DNA from: Morella rubra
Lineage: Eukaryota > Streptophyta > Magnoliopsida > Fagales > Myricaceae
NCBI GenBank assembly: GCA_003952965.2
Contig: CM025850.1
Coordinates: forward strand, 27,811,611-27,875,610
DNA: 64,000 bases
Reading direction: 5' to 3'
A program made the translations under genes and the position numbers. The notes below the pieces were generated by a model. The model saw only the letters and a program-made list of their open reading frames with translations, was not told the DNA's origin and ran no database searches. This document shows positions 10,990 through 20,621 of this stretch, piece after piece; positions within the stretch are counted from its first letter, which is position 1; each line of letters begins with the position of its first letter.

Positions 10990-12700
10990 TCGAAGACTCA
11001 ATTCCCTCCCTCCAACACTTAGCCAAATCTATTTTCCCTCCCGGCAGTTATCCATTTCACTCAAGAACATTCGAACTTAACTCAACACTCAAACTTACCA
11101 GGCAAGGTCTTCGACACTAAGCATTTCGCATCTGTTGAGCAATAATCATAAATCAAACTCTGTTAAAGGTATGCGATGGGCTTCTTTCGATTTTTTGATG
11201 ATGGGTTCTTCTGATTTTAGGGTTTCGCATTGGAGATCTAGTTTCGAAAATTCAATGTTTCTAGCAATGGTCGTTAGGTTGGGTTATTTTGCATGGGTAG
11301 CACATTTTTAAGTGACTTGCATGCATAAATAGTATTGAATCGTAGAATTTGTCTTCTTTGGGTGGAATTTGTCTTCTCTGTGTGGAAATTTTGGTTTGCC
11401 GAAGTGGTCCTGCTTTACTGTGGTCCCCTGGTGTCGGGTTTCTTCTTTATTGCTTACTTTTCACTCATACAAAACCATGTGGTCCCATAACCCATAATGT
11501 AATTTGTATAAGTTGTTTGTTTACCTTTTTGAAAGCACGTGGGTATCTTTTGTTCACATTCTGCAAATAAAAAAAGTACACAAGTTGCTTTCCCACCACA
11601 AGTGCATTTATTTTAATGTTTATGGTTGATACACTCAGCTCCTACCGTATCTTGTAGTATTTTTATACTTTACTGGATGTGAGCTGAATTTTAGTGCACT
11701 TATTTTAATCTTATGTGGGTGGAGATGTCTCCCCATAGTTTTCCTAATTTTACAACAATATACTAGCCTAATTATATGTGGGTCTGGTTAGGGTTGATAA
11801 CAGGTTCAGTTCAAGCTGGATTAACAAAATGTATTTAATTCATCAACATTAGGTCCTTTATTATATGTCAGCGTACCAGCTAGAATTCTAGAGTACTATT
11901 GATATGGTTATTTGTTTTTTAATTCATTGTATGGTATTGAACATTGAACCTTTCCTGTTATGGGAGTCAGGAAATGCCATCTATTGCAGGTATAATCAAT
12001 GAATCAAGCTAACAATATTCATCTACTAAAGGGGGGAATCAAATAGGATATCTCGTTTATTCTGAAACGGTGTTATAGTAGTATAAGACCTTCTCTCCAG
12101 CATTTTGTTTATTTCCAAACTTATGGGGGGAAATCAAATAGGATATATTGTTTCTCTCCTCCTGTACATTACCCCTTATTAAATATTTGCCCTCACTTTT
12201 CTATCTTGTACATTACCATATATGTTAAATTGTTAGTCAACATAACTTATAATGCTTAGGCCAGATATGGTTTCACGGTACAAGTGTATGCTTCCTTAGA
12301 CTTCTTTTATACCTTATTGAATGAGAGCTGAATTTTAATGCACTTCTTTTATACTTTGTTGAACATAATGTATTTAATTCAGTTACAATGAGTAGTGTAC
12401 AGAACTTAACTGACAAGTGTTAATTAATTTAGCCTTCTGAGATAATGATGAGTTGTGTATAGAACTTAAACATTTTAATGCACTTCTTTTATACATTGTT
12501 TTATTTGACTTGACAAGTGTGGTGTTTTATAACTACACAGTGAGAGTACTGATATGTGGGGCACTTACAGACTTATCCATTGTTTAAGGTGAGCTAAATG
12601 TTTTTTTTTTATATACTTATACATTTCTTAATGTGATCTAAATTTATTATATACTAACCCATTATTTTATTTTACATGGCAGGTGTGGTGCTTTATAAAT
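10990..12700 (+). other. non-coding 5' region of the MULE
   Basis: About 1.7 kb between the left TIR and the transposase start. It holds A/T-rich DNA with repeated phrases such as 'cacttcttttatac' and 'gagctgaattttagtgca' in several places (about 11690, 12330, 12480). I see no conserved frame, and it probably contains promoter, leader and perhaps a leader intron of the transposase gene. Confidence 0.5.
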
Positions 12701-12707
12701 CCTTAAC

Positions 12708-14920
12708 ATGCCGTCTGAGTTCCTTCTATTCAAGGTGCACTATGGCGGTAGATTCAGTAGGAACTTCGGGTGTTCTTACGTGGGTGGAGATGTGTCGGTG
12801 TATGACGAACCATATGATCCAGATTGCTTGTCATTTTTTGAACTAGAGGATATTGTGAAAGCATATGGATATAAGCCTGGTGACCTCATCTACTATAAGC
12901 AGCTAGGGAAAACTCTTGATGATGGTGTTGTCCTTGTGTCATCTGATCATGACTTTCTGGTAATGGTGAAGTGCCATGAGGGAGAAGCTGTTGTGGTGCT
13001 GTACTTAGTTTCATTCGGTGAAATTCCTGAGGGTGAGCTGAATGGGGGGGATGTTGCAGAAAGCAATGAAGAACGTGAGAGACGTGAGAGACACAAATTG
13101 GGGATGAATTATCCCTTTTGGAATCAAGTCCTTAGCAGCGATGACGAGCTGTTTGACGTTGAGGTGACACTGTTCGTAATGACGGTGCAGGACCTTTTCT
13201 GTTGGAGGTCATACCTCTACTGGGGCTGATGGAGGTGACGATGAAGGCGATGATTCTAGTGACAGTTTTTTTAGCGCCGATAGAGGTGAAAGGTGTTGAT
13301 GGAGGTGATGATGAGGTGTTCCAGGACCATTTGAAATTCATCGTGACCCATCTAAAGGAAAGCAACCAATCACTGAAGAATGTATCAGTGATGGTACTTA
13401 TTTTTTTATGATTTTTATTTTAAAGTTTTTTTTTTTGTCATTTTACTACAATATAACTGTTTATTTTGTGCTATAGATAATGTCTCGGATATTGGAAGAA
13501 GCGATGTTTTGGAGTCTCCCAAAGTCAGTGAGGCAGAGGATGATGTGATCAATAGTCTACCTGAAGCGTACCCTAGACCTGAGTTCTGCACTTCAGACTT
13601 GGCTGCCCTTGTTTTGAAGCTTGGGATGAAGTTCCTGTCATCTCAGATGTTTAGAGATGCTGTGCAATTGGAGAATGTATTGAAGGGGAAGGATATACGG
13701 TTCAAGAAGAACTGCTCTGATAAGGTGATCATCATCTATAGAGATGCACCGAGGTGTGAATATAGAGTTTATGGAAGGTGGATGAAAGGCGAGAAGACCT
13801 TTCAGATAAGAATTTCAGCTCCACCCACCGGTGCACTAGGAAGTATAAGACCTCGATAGTTGGATCAAGGTTCATCACTGCTAACTATCTTGAGCAATTC
13901 AAGTCACAGCCTAACATCCGGTGGACTCTATAACACAAGAGGTGAAGAGGCAGTGGAAGGTGAATGTCAATGAAAGTCAAGTGTATTGGGCTAGGAGAGC
14001 GGCACGGGCCAAGATCTTTGGCAAACATTCATATCAGTATCGATGTTTGTGGGATTACGCAGCGACGTTGAGGGAGACTAACAAAGGGAGTTGTATTCTA
14101 TTGAAGCTGGAGAGGATACCTCTTGAGTTGACACCCACGTTCCAGCGAATGTATGTTTCGCTAGTAGCGATGAAAGACGGTTTTAAAGTGGGTTGCAGGC
14201 CACTGATTGGTCTTAATGGGTGTTTCTTGAAGGGCCCGTTCTAAAGGCAACTGCTTACAGCAGTATCTAGAGATGCAAACGATAATATATACCCGATTGA
14301 AATGGCCGCAGTGGAGGCGAAGTCAAAGACAGTTGGAGTTGGTTCCTAGAGACTTTGATCTCGGACTTGGGTCAGCCGCCATATTATGGCTGGGCATTTA
14401 TCTCGGACCGTCAGAAGGTGATAGAAATCTCTTTTATTATCCATTTTCTACAAAAAGTTTAGGCTAAATTTAATTTGCTATGTTTATGTTGTTTTGTAGG
14501 GACTGATCCAGAGTTTCGAGGCAGTCATGCCTAATGCTGACCACCGAATATGCGTAAGGCACCTTTATGCCAATTTCAGATAAGCTGGTCATCGGGGCGT
14601 CGCCTTGAAAGATAAGTTGTGGGCTGCTACTTCTGCATATACGGAATGGAAGTTTCTCTAAGTGATAGATGAAGTTGAAGAAGTTGTCACAGAGGCATAG
14701 AAGTGGCTTAATGACATTGACCCAAGACAATGGTCAAGAGCGTACTTCAATCCGGACGTGAAAAATGCACCAAAGCAACGAAAGAGAAAAATACAACAGA
14801 GCAACGAGAGGGAAATATGCAGAAGCATACCAGTGTGATGCCATTTCTTTGGATTTCAGGCACCACTAGGGCTCGGCAATGCCTTCGGGGAGGGGATGAT
14901 TGCCAGATCTTCATGGGTGC
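12708..14920 (+). pseudogene. MULE transposase (decayed; a catalytic Asp appears replaced)
   Basis: The start at 12708 opens 130 codons of the PB1-like N-terminal region common in plant MULE transposases (FKVHYGGRF, YDEPYDPDCLSFFELEDIV, SSDHDFLVM). An acidic linker follows. Codons from 13460 to 13850 carry the MuDR DNA-binding region (SSQMFRDAV, KGKDIRFKKNCSD, RWMKGEKTFQI). The catalytic core begins near 13920 (YWARRAARAK, RPLIGLNGCFLKG), then a stop at 14244, then TAVSRDAN and the HRICVRHLYANFR region near 14545. The motif normally read GLDGCFLKG has Asn (AAT) in place of the first catalytic Asp. At least four stops or frameshifts and the missing C-terminal SWIM finger show that it is dead. 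Confidence 0.85.
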
Positions 14921-15139
14921 TGGGCAAAAGAAAGGAAATGCGAATTTTAAATTCTAAACGGATAGAATGAGGGCAAAATGGGGAGAAAATGTTTAAGTGC
15001 CTCACATGGAGGGCACGTGCTCTTATTACCGTCAGTCTTAACGGAAAAATTGGCATGGGGGTGGCAATCAACGGAAATCAGAAGTTCATGGGCCCAATGT
15101 CACGAAATCAAGACAAGGGGTGCAAAGTGTAATTTCTCC

Positions 15140-16079
15140 AAAAAATTTCAATCATTAAGACTGAGTTTGGATGGAAAAAAAAATTCATTTGTTGAAGATA
15201 GTTCAGATTTTGTTGGAATTGTTTAAAATGTTGTTGAAATTTGTAAAACAACATTGAAGCTTGTAAAAAAATTTTGGAGTTTGTAAAAAGATATTGGAGT
15301 TTGTGAAAAAATAGTTGTGAAATTTTTCTTCCAAAAAATAGTTTGGATCCAATAATTTTTTTTTAAAAAAAAAATTTACAACTACTTTTTCACAATTATT
15401 TTTTTCGCCAACTATAACGATTTTTTACAAATTTCAATACCTTTTTACAAACTCCAAGCAATTACTTGCCAAGCTAGAGAGCAAACAATTTAGCGTAGTA
15501 TCTAATATTGTTTCAATGAGAGTATTTGGAATTTTCTTATGCCAGCTTGTGAATGATATTACTAATACTCGACTTAAGGAATTCTCAAGAAACGTGGTGG
15601 ATTTCAGATGAGAAAATTATATATTATCTCAAAATTTTGTTGATAGATGCAAGAAGATAGAAAATACTATTGTACAATTGAATGAGGAGATGAAATCGTT
15701 GTCACTAGGACAAAGATCGATGTTGAACTTAATGCTTGGGCAGCAAATTGATGCTCATGTCAACAAAGTAATAAACGCTAAGCCTGACAGGAAGGTAGTT
15801 TAGATTTTGTTGGACTTGTTGAAAATGTTGTTGGAGTTTGTAAAAAAGCATTGAAGTTTATAAAAGTTGTTGGAGTTTGTAAAAAAAGTATTGGAGTTGA
15901 TGAAAAAGTAGTTGTGAAATTGTTTTCAAGAAAAAAATTGTTTGGATGTCAAAAAAAATTTTAAAAATTTTTTTACAATTACTTTTTTCACCAACTACAA
16001 CTATTGTTTACAAACTTCAAGCAATTGCTTGCCAAGCAAGAGAGCAAAAAATTTAAAGTACTATCCAATATTTTTTCAA
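15140..16079 (+). repeat. array unit 2 foldback, unit 3, and start of unit 4
   Basis: The foldback belonging to unit 2 occupies about 15145-15450 ('gactgagtttggatgg' to 'tttacaaactccaagcaatt'). Unit 3 peptide stretch follows (15460-15795; QRSMLNLML, KKIENTIVQLNEEM), then its own foldback (15796-16015). The start of unit 4 ('gcaattgcttgccaagc') is cut at 16079 by the non-autonomous MULE. Stops are scattered in all frames. Confidence 0.75.
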
Positions 16080-17503
16080 GGCTTAATTACACTGTAGGTT
16101 CCTGTGGTATTACCTTTTTATAAATTGATCCCTGAGGTATCACTTTCGATAAATAGGTCCTTGGAGTCACCTCTTTGGGTAAACATTAGTCACTCTGTCC
16201 AATGGGCGTTAACATAGTAACAGTTTTTAATGACGTGTTAAAAAATGTCATGTCATCAACGAATAAGATTAAGCCATGTGTCTTAAAATCCACGTTGGAC
16301 ACTAGCTTAAAATTTAGGCCAAATTCATTTCCACGCATGCATCCTACTTGGCATTTAAAAAAAAAATTCTAAAACTCTAGATTCTAACGACGTCGTACAA
16401 CTAATCTCCTTCCCCCTTCCTCCCCTGACTTTTTCCCAAATTTTTTCTAACCTTAGCCTCCCTGACTGTCACCATGAACTTCGAAACTCACCACTAGGCA
16501 AACCACGCATTACTTCATTTAAGTTCTTTGTATTTTTGGATAATGGACTTCTACGTGACCCTTGGGTAAGCACCAAAAATCTCAATATTCTGCTAGTGCA
16601 TCAATTGGTTTATTGATTGCCTTTCTCATGTTAGTGATGGATACTCGTGCAATTGAAGGTAATAGAAGTTCTGAAGCTGTTGATTCCACGAGTGCAAGAA
16701 ATTGAGATAAAACTGACTGGGCACCATCCCTCCATGTTAATGAGCCATCTTGAACATTTTGAGCTCAAGGCAGATGACAGCTGGAAACATGCCCATCGTG
16801 GATGAAACTCCACAATACCAGGATATACTGGAGGACGTTGCTCAATACCTGCGTAATGACAATCAGTTCACTACCATCTTCTGATGAGAAATGCCTCATG
16901 TCAAGAGTCAATTCCCTCTGATGCCTTCTTCAAAAGGACTCTGCTTTCTCAGGGTAATGGGGAAAGCTGCACCCTTGACAGTGGAACAGGCATTCAAGGG
17001 AAGAACAATCCTGAACAAATGCATGACAATAAATATAGAGCTAATTTGAAGGTTTTTGAACAGGACACAAAGAATGTATCTGGCCACAAGCAGGTACCAG
17101 CTATGTGCAGGAAAGACTCATTCTAGGAGGCTAAGGTTAGAAAAAATTTGGGGACAAGTCTGGGAGGAAGGGGAAGGAGATTAGTTTTACGACGTCATTA
17201 GAATCTAGAGTTTTAGAATTTTTTTTTTAAATGCTAAGTAGGATGCATGCGTGGAAATGAATTTGGCCTGAATTTTAAGCTGGTGTCCAACGTGGATTTT
17301 AAGACACATGGCTTAATCTTATTCGCTGATGATGTGGCATTTTTTGACATGTCATCAAAAACTGTTACTGTGTTAACATCTATTGGATGGAGGAACTAAT
17401 TTTAACCCAAATGGGTGGCCCTAGGGACCTATTTGTCAAAAGTGATACCTCAGGGATCAATTTGTAAAAAGTTATACCACAGGGACCTATGGATAATTAA
17501 GCC
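16080..17503. mobile_element. non-autonomous MULE with ~390-bp TIRs (Pack-MULE candidate)
   Basis: The arm 16080-16463 and the reverse complement of 17126-17503 align over essentially their whole length (by eye roughly nine of ten bases), both starting 'ggcttaatta' and sharing 'ttccacgcatgcatcctact'. The 660-bp interior has no transposase. It holds gene-like sequence (separate entry). It interrupts array unit 4, which resumes at 17504. The flanking 9-mers do not match cleanly, so a target duplication is not shown. Confidence 0.85.
16464..17125 (+). pseudogene. captured host-gene fragment inside the MULE
   Basis: Different forward frames read like spaced pieces of one protein: ADDSWKHAHRG near 16770, VDETPQYQDILEDVAQYL at about 16795-16850, and an 80-codon open frame from 16884 with SIPSDAFFKRTLLSQGNGES and GHKQVPAMCRKD. 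Frame changes sit close to one another, as expected of a captured piece that has gathered indels or retained intron. I do not recognise the parent gene. The content does not match transposase, gag or pol, which is why I call it captured host DNA. Confidence 0.5.
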
Positions 17504-18625
17504 TTCCAATAAAGTTTCTAGAATTTTCTTAGGCACTTGTGAATGATATTACTAACTCAACTTAAGGAACTCTCAAAAACATGGTGACTTGAGAGGAGAA
17601 AATTATATATCATCTCATAATTTTGTTGATAGATGCAAGAAAATAGAAAATGCTATTGCACAATTGAAACGAGAAGATGAATTCGTTGTCACTGCGACAA
17701 AGATTGACGTTGAACTCAATGCTTGAGCAGCAACTTACATGCTTATGTGAACAAAGAAGAAACGCTAAGCCTGATAGGAAGGTTTACTTACCTTAAAACA
17801 TCTTTACAACATCCTTATTTTAAAATATTTTAAAGATCTTTAATTTTTTTTTCGATCATTAAGGCTGAGTTTGGATGAAAAAAAAAAATCATTTGTTAAA
17901 GGTAGATTAGATTGAAATTGTTGAAAATTTTGGAGTTTGTAAAAAAATTTTAAAAGTTGTTGGAGTTTGTGAAAAGGTATGGAGTTGGTGAAAAATAGTT
18001 GTGAATTTTTTTTTTAAAAAAAAATTCACAACTACTTTTTCAATTACTTTTTTCACCAACACCAACGAACTTCTTACAAACTTCAATACCTTTTTACAAA
18101 TTCTAAGCAATTGGTTGCCAAGCTGGAAGCAAACAATTTAATGTACTATCCAATATTGTTTCAGTGGGAGTTTTTATAATTTTCTTAAGCTAGCTTGTGA
18201 TGATATTACTAACATTCGACTTAAGGAACTCTCAAGAAATGTGGTGGACTTGAGAGGAGAAAATTATATATTATCTCATAATTTTGTTGATAGATGCAAG
18301 AAGATAGAAAATGCTGTTGCATAATTGAATGAGGAGATGAAATCGATGTCAATGGGACAAACATCGATATTGAACTCAATGCTTAAGCAGCAAGTGTGAA
18401 TAAAGTAAGAAAGGCTAAGCCTGATAGGAAGGTTTACTTGCCTTAAAACATATTTAAGACATTCTTATTTTAAAATATTTTAAAGATCTTTAAAAAATGG
18501 GAAAAAAAATTCATTTGTTGAAGGTTGTTTAGATTTTGTTGGAATTGTTGAAAAGGTTGCTAGAGTTTGTAAAAAGGTATTGAAGTTTGTAAAAAGTCGT
18601 TGGAATTGGTAAAAAAGTAATTGTG
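17504..18625 (+). repeat. array units 4 (rest), 5 and start of a sixth
   Basis: Unit 4 resumes at 17504 with 'aaagtttctagaattttctt' and the peptide stretch (about 17545-17790), then a foldback at 17870-18090. Unit 5 follows (18095-18450; the MLNSMLKQQ region is shortened). A further left foldback arm at 18497-18620 ends without its partner. Spacing of the 'ctcaag' landmark from unit 4 to unit 5 is about 660 bases. Confidence 0.75.
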
Positions 18626-19150
18626 AAATCATCTATGTTGGTATTAGCAACGAAATTTAATTATTGGTGGCAAAAAAAGTGTCATCCGCAACGCAAAATT
18701 TTCGTCATGGAAGCTCGTTTTTGTGTTGATCGCCGAATTTTGTCATTGATGGGTATGAATGACAGAGCTTTAACGAAGACAGAGACCAAGCTAGGATTTG
18801 GTCGAGATGACACTTTTTACAAATTCCAACAACTTTTTACAAACTCCTAGCTTTGTCTTTAAGATACACTAAAACAATTATAGGCTTCAGTGGCAAAATA
18901 TTTAGTCGCTAAAAATATGCTTTTCGACGCTAATAAGAATCAGAGATGACATATTATCGTCACAGATTCGTCGTTACCCTTTAGCGACGAAATTCAGCAA
19001 TTGACACAAAAATGAGCTTCCACGACAAAAATTTTGCATCGCGAAAGGCACTTTTTTACGAACTCCTATAAAAAGTCAAGTTCAAAAAATTTCTCCTACA
19101 AACTCAAAATTTTTAAATTTCTTAGTTGCCAAATATCACAAGAAAAATAA
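18626..19150. mobile_element. CACTA-like subterminal debris
   Basis: The stretch contains 'tttagcgacgaaat', 'tagtcgctaaaaatatg' and 'cgtcacagattcgtcgtta' in both orientations, the kind of short GCGACGAAA-type subterminal motif found at the ends of plant CACTA transposons. A 'cacaagaaaaataat' string at 19139 could be a decayed terminus. No transposase or paired terminus is visible. A near-identical copy is at 30430-30960. Confidence 0.35.
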
Positions 19151-19812
19151 TATACACTCACTCTTATCAGAGATAACACATACTTAATTTTGATAGTTTG
19201 AGAGAACAATGTAACAATATTAATAGTTTGAACATCAAAGTGATATTGACATATAAACTTTGGAGTTGCAAAGTGATTTTTGTTTTTTTTTTCAAGTAGG
19301 ATAAAGTTTAGATACTTTTGTCTCTTAATGAATGCATATTGAAACTTTTTGGATTAAATATACTGTTCGCCTAAAAAACTACTTTTTGTCTCTTAAGATT
19401 TTGATTAATGTTAAACTATTACTTTTGAGTTATTTTACTTTCATCCTACCGAATAAAAATATTTCGCACCTTTCATCTAAATTTGGACAAAAAGATTGAA
19501 AGAAAAATGAATCAGATTGTATTTGCCTTATTGCACATGAAATGATAACATTATCCATTAGACTATAAAAAGCAAACTAAGTAGAAACAAAGACGATAAA
19601 TTAACACAAAAAGAAAAAAATTAATTAATTTTCTTAACAAAACAGCATCTAATCTCATCTATAACTAAAAACTGTAAATACAATATATATGGTTCATTTT
19701 GTTGTTTATTTTTCTCGTCAATTAAACAAAAATTTTAGATGAAGGATGTAAAGTATTAACATTCGGTTGTTTGAAGTGAAATGTCTTGAAGTTGATTATT
19801 TTGTAAATATTA
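19151..19812. other. A/T-rich intergenic DNA, nothing recognised
   Basis: About 660 bases of A/T-rich sequence without open frames of note or repeats that I can place. It is present again at 30960-31634 with only small indels and substitutions. Confidence 0.5.
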
Positions 19813-20616
19813 TGTAACGCCCAAGCCCAAAGTCCAAAACGGAAAGAGTTTCTTATTAAAAAAGGCTTTTTCACTTCAAGTCTCAATATTTCAAAAGTAT
19901 TTATTCTAACAGCAACAAAATATTCATAACCAATAAAATGCCAAAAACATCAATCCTTAAAACTTAGTAGAGCCCACATTTTTATATCCAGTATTTTCCA
20001 ACATGGAAGAATGTTTTCCAAAAGAATTAAAATCGACTTGTGAGAAACTGATCTCCAAAACTAATCTGCCAAATGGTCTTTGTAGCAAGTCAATGGGTAG
20101 AAGAAATGACAACATTATCACCGTAAACAGAGTCAAGAAAGTATCATAAGTCATGCCAAAACAGAGAAATCACATCACATAGACCCAATGATCACAAAAA
20201 TCTCAAATGACACAAAAATCTCTAAATATCATGAGGAGTATCAAAATAGTCACATAGACTATAACGTACCACAAGGGGTATAAATACCTAGAAGGATATC
20301 ATCACAAATACATCATATCACAAGCAAATAGTTTAATAGTCACATAGACTATAACGTACCACAAGGGGTACAAATACCTAGAAGGATATCATCACAAATA
20401 CATCATATCACAAGCAAATAGTTTTCACAGTAAGCTCACAAAATAAGTTTCAACATTTCAACATATCAAGCTAAAGTTCTCATTACTTTTAAATTCAAAC
20501 ATATAATTCATCATTTGTCCTTTATCTTACAAAATAAAAAAATAGTATTAAGACATTATCTCTTCTTTTAAAATCAAAATACTCATTTAACACATCTTTC
20601 GAGTTAGAGTGTTACA
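19813..20616 (-). mobile_element. solo LTR, 804 bp, with perfect 5-bp target duplication
   Basis: The sequence starts 'tgtaacgccc' and ends 'agagtgttaca', the inverted TG...CA ends of an LTR. It is flanked on both sides by 'tatta' (19808-19812 and 20617-20621). Inside, 90 bases are tandemly duplicated (20245-20334 and 20335-20424). Its reverse complement follows the same motif order as the LTR-like insertion at 6975-8221. No internal retrotransposon region is present, so it is best read as a product of LTR-LTR recombination. Confidence 0.85.
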
Positions 20617-20621
20617 TATTA

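Larger units (their letters stand above)
10788..15139 (+). mobile_element. Mutator-like element with ~200-bp TIRs and decayed transposase
   Basis: The first ~200 bases (from 'gaaaattacactttgtaccc') and the reverse complement of 14943-15139 (from 'ggagaaattacactttgcac') are near-identical, including 'gtcttgatttcgtgacattg'. Long TIRs of this type define plant MULEs. A transposase pseudogene at 12708-14920 reads outward from the left end. The element is inserted in array unit 2, whose flanking halves are at 10745-10787 and 15140 on. The target duplication is hidden in an A/T-run and is not resolved. Compared with other plant MULEs it lacks a visible SWIM zinc-finger region, so the 3' part of the gene has been lost. 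Confidence 0.9.
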
